Origin: Pseudomethylobacillus aquaticus
GTDB taxonomy: Bacteria; Pseudomonadota; Gammaproteobacteria; Burkholderiales; Methylophilaceae
NCBI RefSeq assembly: GCF_003730115.1
Contig: NZ_RJVP01000004.1
Coordinates: 124,001 to 188,000 of the forward strand
Direction: 5' to 3'
DNA: 64,000 nt
The notes beneath the pieces were generated by a model. It saw only the letters and a list, made by a program, of their open reading frames with translations, was not told the origin of the DNA and made no database searches. How positions within the stretch are numbered: position 1 is the stretch's first letter; every line of letters begins with the position of its first letter. A program made the translations under genes and the position numbers. Shown here in pieces: positions 1-6,583 of this stretch.

Positions 1-773
1 GACAGCTCGCCCTGCAGCGCGATGCGCAGGTCTTTGGTGTCTTCATCGTCCAGCGTCAGGTCGCTGTCGCGTGTGACACGGAACTGGTAGCAGCCCTTGA
101 CCTGCATGCCAGAGAACAGCTCGTCCACATGCGCATGCAAAATGGAAGACAGGAACACAAAGCCGTAGTCGCAACCCGCGATGCTTTGCGGCAGGCGGAT
201 CACACGCGGCAGTGCGCGCGGCGCCTGCACGATGGCCACGCCGGAATTGCGGCCGAAGGCGTCCTTGCCCTCCAGCTCCACAGCAAAATTCAGACTCTTG
301 TTGAGCACGCGCGGGAACGGGTGTGCCGGGTCCAGACCGATAGGGGTGAGGATGGGCATCAGCTCGCGGAAGAAATATTCGCGGATCCACTCGCGCTGCG
401 TGTCGTTCCAGGAGCCACGGCGCAGGAAGCGGATATCGTGTTCGGCCAGCTTGGGCAGCACCTGCTCGTTGAGGATGCTGTACTGCTTTTCTACCAGCGC
501 ATGCGCTTCCTGGCTGATGCGCGCAAAGGCCTGCTTGGGCAGCAGGCCGTCTGCGCCGGTGTGGCTGGACTGAAAGCGGATCTGTTCCTTGACGCCCGCC
601 ACGCGCACTTCAAAGAACTCGTCCATATTGCTGCTGAAGATGCACAGGAACTTGAGGCGTTCCAGCAGGGGCACGCGCTCGTCCTCGGCTTGCGCAAGGA
701 CGCGGCGGTTGAAGGCAAGCAGCCCTAATTCACGATTAACGAAATATTCAGGATTCACTTGAGAGCGCGCCAC
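1..773 (-). CDS. ppk1: Polyphosphate kinase 1, N-terminal part (cut by window start)
   Basis: Makes long-chain inorganic polyphosphate from ATP. The minus-strand reading frame is open from about 773 to the window edge. It begins VNPEYFVNRELGLLAFNRRV and continues through the PPK1 N-domain (SSNMDEFFEVRVAGVKEQ) and head domain, up to the FRVTRDSDLTLDDEDTKDL stretch near the edge. About 257 residues are present; the catalytic C-terminal domains with the phosphorylated histidine lie outside the window. Two GTG codons are possible starts, at 773 and 758; both give an N-terminus close to the usual PPK1 length and I cannot choose between them. yggX lies 70 bp upstream on the same strand. Confidence 0.9.
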   Translation of the reverse strand, partial: MARSQVNPEYFVNRELGLLAFNRRVLAQAEDERVPLLERLKFLCIFSSNMDEFFEVRVAGVKEQIRFQSSHTGADGLLPKQAFARISQEAHALVEKQYSILNEQVLPKLAEHDIRFLRRGSWNDTQREWIREYFFRELMPILTPIGLDPAHPFPRVLNKSLNFAVELEGKDAFGRNSGVAIVQAPRALPRVIRLPQSIAGCDYGFVFLSSILHAHVDELFSGMQVKGCYQFRVTRDSDLTLDDEDTKDLRIALQGEL

Positions 774-791
774 TTATAAAGCCCTCACTTT

Positions 792-809
792 ATGTCCGAA
801 TTGTGACGT
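792..809 (-). promoter_or_regulatory. Possible Pho box upstream of ppk
   Basis: On the minus strand, ACGTCAC-AATT-CGGACAT resembles the PhoB direct repeat (two CTGTCAT-like heptamers with a 4-nt AT spacer) at about 9 of 14 positions. It lies 20-40 bp upstream of the ppk starts. Polyphosphate kinase genes are often phosphate-regulated, but the match is weak and this is only a candidate. Confidence 0.22.
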
Positions 810-841
810 TAATATGAAAACACCATGGATGGTGAGGCCGT

Positions 842-1114
842 TCAGGCTTTGGGCGGCACGTAGCCGGAGGCGGTGTCTGCGCCGTCACCGAAGAAGTAGG
901 CTTCGGTCTGCTGCGACAGGTATTTGCGCGCTGCCGGGTCGGCCAGGCTCAGGCGGTTCTCGTTGACCAGCATGGTTTGCTGCTTGAGCCAGCCAGCCCA
1001 CGCCTCTTTGGACACATGCTCATAGATGCGCTTGCCCAGCTCGCCGGGATAGGGAGGGAAATCCATGCCATCAGCCTCGCGGCCCAGTTTTACACAGTGT
1101 ACGGTACGTGCCAT
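842..1114 (-). CDS. yggX: Fe(2+)-trafficking protein YggX family
   Basis: Small cytoplasmic protein linked to protecting Fe-S clusters and labile iron during oxidative stress. It is 90 residues, the usual family length, and starts [20 protein letters not shown] with the conserved cysteine at position 7. The family motifs [20 protein letters not shown] and [16 protein letters not shown] follow. The ATG at 1114 has a GAGAGAA ribosome-binding sequence just upstream. It may be co-transcribed with ppk. Confidence 0.95.
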   Translation of the reverse strand: MARTVHCVKLGREADGMDFPPYPGELGKRIYEHVSKEAWAGWLKQQTMLVNENRLSLADPAARKYLSQQTEAYFFGDGADTASGYVPPKA

Positions 1115-1151
1115 TGCAGTTCTCTCAAAGGGGTTCGATCAAGCCTCACAT

Positions 1152-1213
1152 GATAGCGCAAGCCCGGCAGGGCGGCGCAATGGATAGCGCAAACCCGATA
1201 AAGCAGCGCATAA
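1152..1213. repeat. Two tandem 31-bp imperfect repeats
   Basis: Units at 1152-1182 and 1183-1213 share GATAGCGCAA(G/A)CCCG and then (A/G)GC(A/G)GCGCA. A more diverged partial third unit may follow to about 1235. They lie in the 260-bp gene-free stretch between yggX and the TonB receptor. I see no coding potential and do not know their function. Confidence 0.5.
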
Positions 1214-1340
1214 GTAAAGCGTATGCCCGGATGGACATCACATGCCACAGTACAAGCTGAAGAGGCGGCATGCCCGCCGCCATCTTTGCGGGGCGGGTAC
1301 GCCTTGCACAGACCGCCCGTTATCAGCCCACGACATCACT

Positions 1341-1369
1341 AGAAACCCTGGCCTGCCGCCGCAGGCCAG
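1341..1369 (-). terminator. Probable terminator of the TonB receptor gene
   Basis: CTGGCCTGC-CGCC-GCAGGCCAG is a perfect 9-bp stem at 1348-1369. On the minus strand it is followed by GGGTTTCTAG. It starts about six bases after the receptor stop codon. The T-run is short, so efficiency is uncertain. Confidence 0.6.
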
Positions 1370-1374
1370 GCCGT

Positions 1375-3552
1375 TTAGAACTCGCCGCGCAGGCCGAACA
1401 CCACCGCACGCCCACCCGACATCGAGATGTCCTTGAGGAAGGATGTGTGTTCGCGGATCTCGTCATCCAGCAGGTTGCGCGCCTTGGCGAAGGCTTCCAG
1501 CGTGAAGCTGGTGGGCAGGCGGTAGGTCAGCGTGGCATCCAGACGCGTATAACCATCGGTGGCCAGCTCGTTGTCTGCCGTGCGGCCCTGATTGAACGCG
1601 CGTAACAGGTCAACACGTGCGCCGAACCGGTTCAAGCTGTAGTCTAAACCGACCCCCACACGCAGCGGTGCGATACGCGGCAGCGCTTCGCCAGTGTCGC
1701 GGTTGGTGGCACGTACATAGTCACCCCGCAAGCGCATGTCCAGCGCACCTGCCTGTTCGTAGATGCGGAACTTGCCTTCCGCTTCCACGCCACGGAACAC
1801 GGCAGGCACCGCCAGGAAGCTGGCTTCCGGCAGGATCTCCTCGCCAGAGCCGTCCGCCACGCCATCGTTGTCCGCATCCACCGGGTTCAGCTCGCCATCC
1901 AGGCCACGGTTATTGCCAGTGTTGGCCAGGCTGATGAAGTTACGGAAACGGGTGTAATAGGTGCCCACGCTGAACGAATTGTTACCGGATTTCCAGCGCA
2001 GTTGCGCATCGATGCCGTTGGCGACTTCCTTGTTCAACTCACCGTCACCCAGTTCGAACTGGCCGGTGGCCAGGTGCGGGCCATTGGCATACAGCTCGAA
2101 GTAGCTGGGCGCGCGTTCGTTGTGCGACAGGTTGCTGGAGATGGACCATTGCTGGTCGATGGCAAACAGCGCGCCAGCCGAGTAGCTGTTGGGGCGGAAG
2201 CGGTTCTCATCGGCCGGGCCGAAACGGCCACCACCGGCAGAATCCACATTCACCACCTCGGTGCGGGCACCAAAGCTCAGCTTGAGCGCGTCGCGGTTCA
2301 GCAGGTTGATGGGCAGCTCTTCATACAGATACAGCGCTTGGCTCTTGGTGGTGTTGCTAGGCACAAAAGCCTCGTCACCCAGCGCGCTGAAACGGCTGTT
2401 CTGTACCTGATAACCGATCACGCCCGTCATGCGGCCGATATTGCCATGCGTGGCTTCCAGCGAGCCTTCCACCCCCTTGTTGGCGAAAGTGGTGCCCACG
2501 GCGCCGTCTTCCAGCTCCTGATGCTGGTAGTCGGTGTGCGCCAGCTTGAGCTTGATGCCCTTGATCACCGTGCCCAGATCGGTGAACTCGGTGGCGGCAT
2601 CCCAGCGGTCGCTCTTTTGCACGATGCGCACGCCGGGCTCGGCCACGGTGCCGTATTCATTGTTGAAGGTGGAGAACGACATGCCGGCATAGCCGTTCTC
2701 GAAGTTCAGCGAGCCGCCGATGGCGCCGCCGTCGGCCTGGGCATCACTGTTGACCAGCTTGCCGCGATTCTCGCGCACCGTGCCATCGGCACGGCTCTTG
2801 CGCGACGAAACCGCAAAACCCGGAATATCCAGATCATCGGTCTTGCGTGTGTAGGCATCGGCGTGGATGGTGAACAAGCCGTTACCGGCATCCAGCACCA
2901 CGGCGGCATTGCGGCGACTGTCCGCGCCGCCGGCACTCACTTCACCACGCCCGGTCACGCCGTCGATGGCCTGCTTGGGGATGCGATGGTCGATGGCGTT
3001 GACCACGCCACCCACGGCGCTACCGCCGTAGAGCAATGCCGCCGGGCCACGTACCACATCGATCTGCTCGATGATGATGGGGTCCACCGCCACGGCATGG
3101 TCGAAGCTGAGGCTGGAAGCATCCAGCACGCCCAGCCCGTTCTGCAGGATGCGGATGCGGTCGCCGTCGAGGCCGCGTATCACCGGTCTGGAGGCGTTCG
3201 GGCCGAAGCTGCTGGCGCTCACGCCGGGAATGCCGTCCAGCGTTTCGCCCAGCGTGCTCTCACGCTTCAGCGACAGCTCGCGGCCGTTCAGCACGGCCAC
3301 AGGCACCACCATCTCGTCCGAATCCACGCCCAGCGGGTTGGCGGTCACCGCCACGGGTGCCAGTTGAATGGCTGGCCCGGTAGCGGGCTTTTTGTCTTGC
3401 GCCGTTGGTTTGGTGGTGGTGGGTTTGATCTCTTCAGCAGCAAGGCTGCCAGCGTAGAACAGGCCGGGGCTGGCCAGCGCCAGGCTCACGGCCAGCGCAA
3501 TCGACGTGCGTGCAGGTGACAGCGTCACCGGCGTATAGGGGTGTTTCATCAT
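1375..3552 (-). CDS. TonB-dependent outer-membrane receptor, ZnuD-like
   Basis: Outer-membrane, TonB-gated importer, about 725 residues. A signal peptide ends near ASPGLFYAGSLAAEE. The plug domain follows (GETLDGIPGVSASSFGPNAS, PVIRGLDGDRIRILQNG, VVRGPAALLYGGSAVGGVVN), then a beta-barrel ending in the outer-membrane C-terminus GLRGEF. The plug pattern and the C-terminal segment (HTSFLKDISMSGGRAV) recall the zinc receptor ZnuD of Neisseria, so zinc or another metal is the likeliest substrate; this is by family resemblance only. I chose the double ATG at 3552/3549 because GAGG lies just upstream; a farther upstream start has no such site. The small secreted protein upstream is probably in the same operon. 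Confidence 0.88.
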   Translation of the reverse strand: MMKHPYTPVTLSPARTSIALAVSLALASPGLFYAGSLAAEEIKPTTTKPTAQDKKPATGPAIQLAPVAVTANPLGVDSDEMVVPVAVLNGRELSLKRESTLGETLDGIPGVSASSFGPNASRPVIRGLDGDRIRILQNGLGVLDASSLSFDHAVAVDPIIIEQIDVVRGPAALLYGGSAVGGVVNAIDHRIPKQAIDGVTGRGEVSAGGADSRRNAAVVLDAGNGLFTIHADAYTRKTDDLDIPGFAVSSRKSRADGTVRENRGKLVNSDAQADGGAIGGSLNFENGYAGMSFSTFNNEYGTVAEPGVRIVQKSDRWDAATEFTDLGTVIKGIKLKLAHTDYQHQELEDGAVGTTFANKGVEGSLEATHGNIGRMTGVIGYQVQNSRFSALGDEAFVPSNTTKSQALYLYEELPINLLNRDALKLSFGARTEVVNVDSAGGGRFGPADENRFRPNSYSAGALFAIDQQWSISSNLSHNERAPSYFELYANGPHLATGQFELGDGELNKEVANGIDAQLRWKSGNNSFSVGTYYTRFRNFISLANTGNNRGLDGELNPVDADNDGVADGSGEEILPEASFLAVPAVFRGVEAEGKFRIYEQAGALDMRLRGDYVRATNRDTGEALPRIAPLRVGVGLDYSLNRFGARVDLLRAFNQGRTADNELATDGYTRLDATLTYRLPTSFTLEAFAKARNLLDDEIREHTSFLKDISMSGGRAVVFGLRGEF

Positions 3553-3614
3553 AACCTCGCAAAAAAATGGCATGGTCAGTCAGCGCGGTGCGCGTGACTG
3601 AGTCAGGGACAGAT

Positions 3615-3923
3615 TCAGGCGAGGCTGGGCGGAGCGCGCGCGCGGTAAGCGTTCAGCGCGCCTTGACGGTATTGAAGTGCGGGGGAAGTGGCGACCTTGA
3701 TCGCCGAGGTGGGCGTCACTGCGAAGGTGAATTCGCTGGCGCCGGTGCCGATCAGCTGGGCATGGCCCAGGCACTGCTCACACAGCGGCGAATGCGGCGC
3801 CTGATCCTGCGATTGCTGCTGCGTATCCGCATCCGCATAGTGCGAAAGCGCGTGCACGGCCGCACCCTGCTGGGCAAAAACCAGCAGGAAAACGAACAGC
3901 AGATGCAGGAAGTAACGGCGCAT
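3615..3923 (-). CDS. Small secreted Cys/His protein (DUF2946-like)
   Basis: A 102-residue protein starting MRRYFLHLLFVFLLVFAQQG, an N-terminal signal peptide or membrane anchor. It then has a His-rich stretch (AVHALSHYAD) and a conserved-looking HSPLCEQCLGHAQL with a CxxC pair. Small CxxC proteins of this kind are often found beside metal-linked TonB receptors, so a role in periplasmic metal handling is plausible but not shown. A farther upstream start at 3959 would be TTG; the ATG at 3923 puts the signal peptide at the N-terminus. It lies 62 bp upstream of the receptor, same strand. Confidence 0.7.
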   Translation of the reverse strand: MRRYFLHLLFVFLLVFAQQGAAVHALSHYADADTQQQSQDQAPHSPLCEQCLGHAQLIGTGASEFTFAVTPTSAIKVATSPALQYRQGALNAYRARAPPSLA

Positions 3924-3984
3924 AGAGCGGGATTCTAACAAAAAGTCACCGAACGACAACCAGGTTTCAGCGCAGCGCGTGAAT

Positions 3985-3996
3985 GTTTCATGAAAC
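3985..3996. promoter_or_regulatory. Perfect 12-bp palindrome, candidate operator
   Basis: GTTTCATGAAAC is a perfect dyad 62 bp upstream of the small Cys/His protein start, where the promoter of the receptor operon should lie. It could bind a dimeric repressor. It does not match a canonical Zur or Fur box that I recognise. Confidence 0.3.
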
Positions 3997-4014
3997 TGTC
4001 ATGGATAAAAGGCG

Positions 4015-4335
4015 CTTAAAAATGGCCTGCTGGCGGCCATGTTTTGCTTCTATTCAGCCCCCACTTTCGTGGGGGTGGCTTGCCGTTTCAGGCGCTCAAC
4101 GTGTTTAATGGAGTGACTGAATCGTGTTGGCTAAAACAACCCGAATCGGGGTGCTGGTGGTGTTGGTAAGATCAGGAGCAATGCTGGCTGTTGGCCTTGG
4201 CAGTTATTGCCAGAGAAGGTGGGCTAAAAATCAATAACATCATGAAAGTAAAGGATATTTAATGATAATTTCTTGTTTATACACCAGACCCACTAAATTA
4301 TTAGGTATGTTAGTTGGTGTCTAGTTTACGTTAGC
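4015..4335 (+). repeat. 321-bp direct repeat, copy 1
   Basis: Nearly the same sequence recurs at 5099-5420. Both copies run from CTTAAAAATGGCC to the cassette core site GTTAGC. Each starts with a hairpin (ATGGCC...GGCCAT followed by GTTTTGCTT) that looks like a terminator; its loop differs between copies while the stem is kept. A GTG-initiated frame of about 37 codons (4124 on) is broken by indels in copy 2, so the repeat is probably non-coding. It fills most of the gene-free stretch between 3924 and 4352. Confidence 0.9.
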
Positions 4336-4336
4336 A
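4267..4336 (+). other. attC-like site at the end of repeat copy 1
   Basis: The arm TTATACACCA pairs with TGGTGTCTA, and CACTAA pairs with TTAGT, leaving unpaired bases on the left strand. The structure ends exactly at GTTAGCA, the start of cassette A. The outer 5' core (ATAAT-like) is a poor complement of GTTAGC, so this is a degenerate attC, or possibly an attI-like site. Confidence 0.38.
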
Positions 4337-4352
4337 CTCAAAGGAAATGCTC

Positions 4353-4829
4353 ATGGATCTGTTTTGCTTTGCATCAAGAAACGTCGAAAACATAAAACGA
4401 GGAATTGACCATCAACTATGGGCAGTTGGCACATTGCCAAATCAGCAATCTATGGCAGGCCGCATAACGAAAGCACAGAGGTATCTTCGGCCAGGAGCAT
4501 TTGGAGTTATCTATTGCAATCCACTACATGCATTTACAACACCATTCATTATCCGCTCACATGCAGACCCTGCTGCCGTGGTCAATGATGTTTGGCCAGA
4601 ATCATGGCGGCTACCCTTTAAAATCGAAACACTTGGCGATATGTCAAAATTATTACCTGCGGAAGAGGCAAAGGCAAGATGGCCGATTCTGCAAAAGCGT
4701 CTGGAAAGAAATTCTGGCCGAGGTGGTGTAAGTGCTGCAATGAATATCACTGGAACCACAGTTTTTGTTCCTGTACCAATTACTCATGAAGACTGGGAAA
4801 TTATTTGCCAAGACCTAGCTACAAAATAA
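4353..4829 (+). CDS. Cassette A protein, possibly EVE/PUA-like
   Basis: A 158-residue protein with no signal peptide or membrane segment. The order of features (an initial FCFASRNVENIKRGIDHQLW stretch, LRPGAFGVIYCN, PFIIRSHADP, then a WPESWRLPFKIE block) resembles EVE-domain (PUA-superfamily) proteins, which bind modified bases. I make this assignment from pattern only. I chose the ATG at 4353 rather than 4347 because AAGGA at 4341-4345 lies 7 bases before it. The stop codon is embedded in AATAAC, a common arrangement where a cassette's attC begins. REP sequence begins right after it. Confidence 0.6.
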   Translation: MDLFCFASRNVENIKRGIDHQLWAVGTLPNQQSMAGRITKAQRYLRPGAFGVIYCNPLHAFTTPFIIRSHADPAAVVNDVWPESWRLPFKIETLGDMSKLLPAEEAKARWPILQKRLERNSGRGGVSAAMNITGTTVFVPVPITHEDWEIICQDLATK

Positions 4830-4860
4830 CGCCGTAGGGCGTACCCACTTGCGGTTCGCC
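4830..4860 (+). repeat. REP palindrome, left end of the decayed transposase element
   Basis: A GTAG foot at 4834-4837 is followed by the imperfect palindrome GGCGTACCC...GGTTCGCC. A GTAG tetranucleotide before a hairpin is the hallmark of REP sequences mobilised by REP-associated tyrosine transposases. It matches the inverted copy at 5049-5079 at 29 of 31 positions. Confidence 0.8.
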
Positions 4861-4887
4861 GCACGGAAATAATCGCTTAATCACACC

Positions 4888-5026
4888 ATGGATTACCGTC
4901 GCGCATGGCTTGGTAAGGCATGTAAAAGAGTTGCCATATTCAACTTTTCACACATTGGTTGAACAACGTGTTTGCCCAGAAGACTGGGGTGGTGGGATTG
5001 AGGGTATGTTGGCTTATGAAGATTGA
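4888..5026 (+). pseudogene. Internally deleted REP-associated tyrosine transposase (RAYT) remnant
   Basis: The first codons from ATG 4888 read MDYRRAWLGKA, like the conserved RAYT N-terminus (a YRRAW motif). After an internal deletion and frame change, the sequence ending at TGA 5024-5026 reads YSTFHTLVEQRVCPEDWGGG plus IEGMLAYED, like the RAYT C-terminus with its P-x-D/N-W motif. The whole catalytic core (HUH and tyrosine motifs, roughly 100 residues or more) is missing. Inverted REP sequences flank it, so this is a MITE-like derivative that could only have moved with help from an intact transposase elsewhere. Confidence 0.75.
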
Positions 5027-5048
5027 TGAAGTGTTGAATTGTTCATAC

Positions 5049-5079
5049 GGCGTACCGCAAGCGGGTACGCCCTACGGCG
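5049..5079 (-). repeat. REP palindrome, right end of the decayed transposase element
   Basis: GGCGTACC...GGTACGCC forms an 8-bp perfect stem, followed by CTAC (5072-5075), the complement of the GTAG foot. It is the inverted partner of 4830-4860. Confidence 0.8.
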
Positions 5080-5098
5080 CTGTCACGGATTAAATGCA

Positions 5099-5420
5099 CT
5101 TAAAAATGGCCTGCTAGTGGCCATGTTTTGCTTCAACTCTATTACCACTTTCGTGGGGGTGGCTTGCTGTTTCAGGCACTCAACGTGTTTAATGGAGTGG
5201 CTGAATCGTGTTGGCTAAATCAATCCGAATCGGGGTGCTGGTGGTGTTGGTAAGATCAGGAGCAATGTTGGTGTGTTGGCCTTGGCACTTATTGCCAGCG
5301 ATGGTTGGCTAAAAATAAATAACATCATGAAAGTAGAGGATATTTAATGATAATTTCTTTTTTATACACCAGACCCACTAAATTATTAGGTATGTTAGTT
5401 GGTGTCTAATTTACGTTAGC
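5099..5420 (+). repeat. 321-bp direct repeat, copy 2
   Basis: Second copy of the repeat at 4015-4335, offset about 1085 bp, with scattered substitutions and one-base indels. It ends at the same GTTAGC core site. With the REP/RAYT element at 4830-5079 it accounts for the gene-free stretch 4830-5431. Confidence 0.9.
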
Positions 5421-5421
5421 C
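5351..5421 (+). other. attC-like site at the end of repeat copy 2
   Basis: Same layout as in copy 1: TTATACACCA against TGGTGTCTAA (one mismatch), an inner CACTAA/TTAGT stem with bulged bases, and GTTAGCC at the 3' end. The outer 5' core is degenerate. Confidence 0.38.
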
Positions 5422-5431
5422 AGCAATAATC

Positions 5432-5539
5432 ATGATGCCGACAAGAAAGGTAGTTCTGGTAATAGCAGCTGTAGCGGTGGTTCTGATAGCGGCTGCTTTT
5501 GTCGCAATGGTTATTTCTCTTCCAGCACCTGGGGTTTAG
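5432..5539 (+). CDS. Cassette B: 35-residue single-span membrane peptide
   Basis: The only plausible gene in this 238-bp cassette, and very short. It reads MMPTRKVVLVIAAVAVVLIA and continues AAFVAMVISLPAPGV. It has a short positively charged N-terminus and one hydrophobic segment of about 22 residues, so probably an inner-membrane peptide. There is no strong ribosome-binding sequence; the two adjacent ATG codons (5432, 5435) sit 17-20 bases after the cassette boundary. I do not recognise a family. It could be a toxin-like or regulatory peptide, or a chance frame. Confidence 0.45.
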   Translation: MMPTRKVVLVIAAVAVVLIAAAFVAMVISLPAPGV

Positions 5540-5578
5540 GGCAATGGCCAAGGCAAACATCTCTTTCCTTGCTCTGCA

Positions 5579-5659
5579 GGCTAACCCATCAGTCAAGCGG
5601 GGCTGGGTTACAGCGCGCTTCGCACGCCTCCAGCCAGCCCCTTACTTTCGACGTTATGT
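5579..5659 (+). other. attC recombination site of cassette B
   Basis: GGCTAAC (R''), a 6-base spacer, then AGTCAAGCGGGGCTGG. This pairs with CCAGCCCCTTACT, leaving C and CG unpaired on the left arm, as the extrahelical bases of attC do. A central stem-loop region and GTTATGT (R', the start of cassette C) follow. The total length of about 80 bases is normal for attC. Confidence 0.7.
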
Positions 5660-6471
5660 ACATTGAACCTATGCCTCAATTGGATATTGAAGAAAACCCG
5701 TTAGAGCTTGCTTTGAGACTAGCTGCTGATGCGTCGGCATATCGCCCCGACTTCTACAGAGCGCTGCTTGACTCAACCGTCTTTATTTTGGGTCACTCTG
5801 ACGGCTCATATACGGGGGAGAAAACCTTGGACACTGGGGAGGAAGTCTCTATCCAAAATTGGACTCGTGCAGACGGGTCGCCAGTGATTCCCTTTTTTAG
5901 CTCGCTTCATTCTCTGCAAAAGGCGATTGATGAAGAAGTCACTTATATGGCGCTTCCTGCCAAGTCGCTCTTCGAAATGACACGGGGGGCAACTTTGATG
6001 CTGAACCCGAAACTCGCTTATGGAAAAGAGTTTTTCCCAAATGAAATTGAGGCGCTGCTGTCTTATGGAATTAATCGACTTCCAGAGCAACGCGTAACTA
6101 AAAAGGCGACTCAAGTCTTGTTAGGGCAGCCTGCGAACTACCCCGAAAAGATGGTCGACTCTTTGACATTGCTTTTCTCGAAACGAGAGAATGTAAAGGC
6201 TGCATACCTGACCCTTATGCACGATCCGTCTAATGATGAAAAGCCACATCTTGTGGTTGGAGTTGAGGCAGACGGCGATATCGAATCTGTGATTCGGGAA
6301 GCTGGAGTGGTCGCCTGGGATACGTCGCCAAACGGCGAGCCTGTTGATTTATACCGTGTTGCACGAGACGAGAAGGGATTGAGCGAGTACTTCTTGCGTG
6401 AGGTAAAGCCTTTCTATGAACGTCGATGGGGAAGTAAGCTTAAATCTTTCTTCGGTATTGGCCGTGCATAA
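5656..6471 (+). CDS. Cassette C: SseB-like protein
   Basis: A 271-residue soluble protein with the SseB architecture. The N-terminal domain (about residues 10-125) contains DGSPVIPFFSSLHSLQKAID, ALPAKSLFEM and LMLNPKLAYGKEFFPNEIEA. The C-terminal domain (about 140-260) contains VLLGQPANYP, KAAYLTLMHDPS and VDLYRVARDEKG. SseB proteins were named for enhanced serine sensitivity in E. coli; their biochemical role is unclear. The ATG at 5656 overlaps the cassette core GTTATGT; an ATG at 5671 is an alternative. The stop codon lies inside GCATAAC, the 5' core of the cassette's own attC. Two SseB-like modules recur in many genomes, and this copy probably arrived as a cassette. Confidence 0.8.
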   Translation: MYIEPMPQLDIEENPLELALRLAADASAYRPDFYRALLDSTVFILGHSDGSYTGEKTLDTGEEVSIQNWTRADGSPVIPFFSSLHSLQKAIDEEVTYMALPAKSLFEMTRGATLMLNPKLAYGKEFFPNEIEALLSYGINRLPEQRVTKKATQVLLGQPANYPEKMVDSLTLLFSKRENVKAAYLTLMHDPSNDEKPHLVVGVEADGDIESVIREAGVVAWDTSPNGEPVDLYRVARDEKGLSEYFLREVKPFYERRWGSKLKSFFGIGRA

Positions 6472-6485
6472 CATCTCGGTCAAGC
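6466..6485 (+). other. 5' half of the cassette C attC, interrupted by REP sequence
   Basis: GCATAAC, a 6-base spacer and GTCAAGC reproduce the R''-L'' arrangement of the cassette B site. Five bases later a REP GTAG begins. A degenerate right half may be GGCTTGAG...ATGC at 6605-6622. Confidence 0.5.
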
Positions 6486-6489
6486 AAGC

Positions 6490-6583
6490 GTAGGGCGCAA
6501 TAACCACCGGGCATTGCGCTGTAGTCCTCTCATTCATTTTGATATGCCGCTCTGGCGTAATACGCTTCGCTATTGCGCCCTAC
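6490..6583. repeat. Inverted pair of REP palindromes (BIME-like)
   Basis: The first unit is GTAG (6490-6493) with the stem GCGCAAT/ATTGCGC. The second is on the opposite strand: the stem GGCGTAATA/TATTGCGCC (6554-6579) followed by CTAC (6580-6583). The two units face each other, as in mobile REP doublets. The stem sequences differ from those at 4830-5079, but the GTAGGGCG foot is shared. Confidence 0.75.

Noticed and set aside
2002-3519. 505-codon open frame on the plus strand opposite the TonB receptor
   Set aside because: It is antisense to a receptor with clear plug and barrel motifs. Its translation is His/Ala/Gln-rich, without recognisable domains, which is typical of shadow frames in GC-rich DNA.
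4124-4231. 37-codon GTG-initiated frame inside repeat copy 1
   Set aside because: Copy 2 changes the frame halfway through, so it is unlikely to be a conserved protein.
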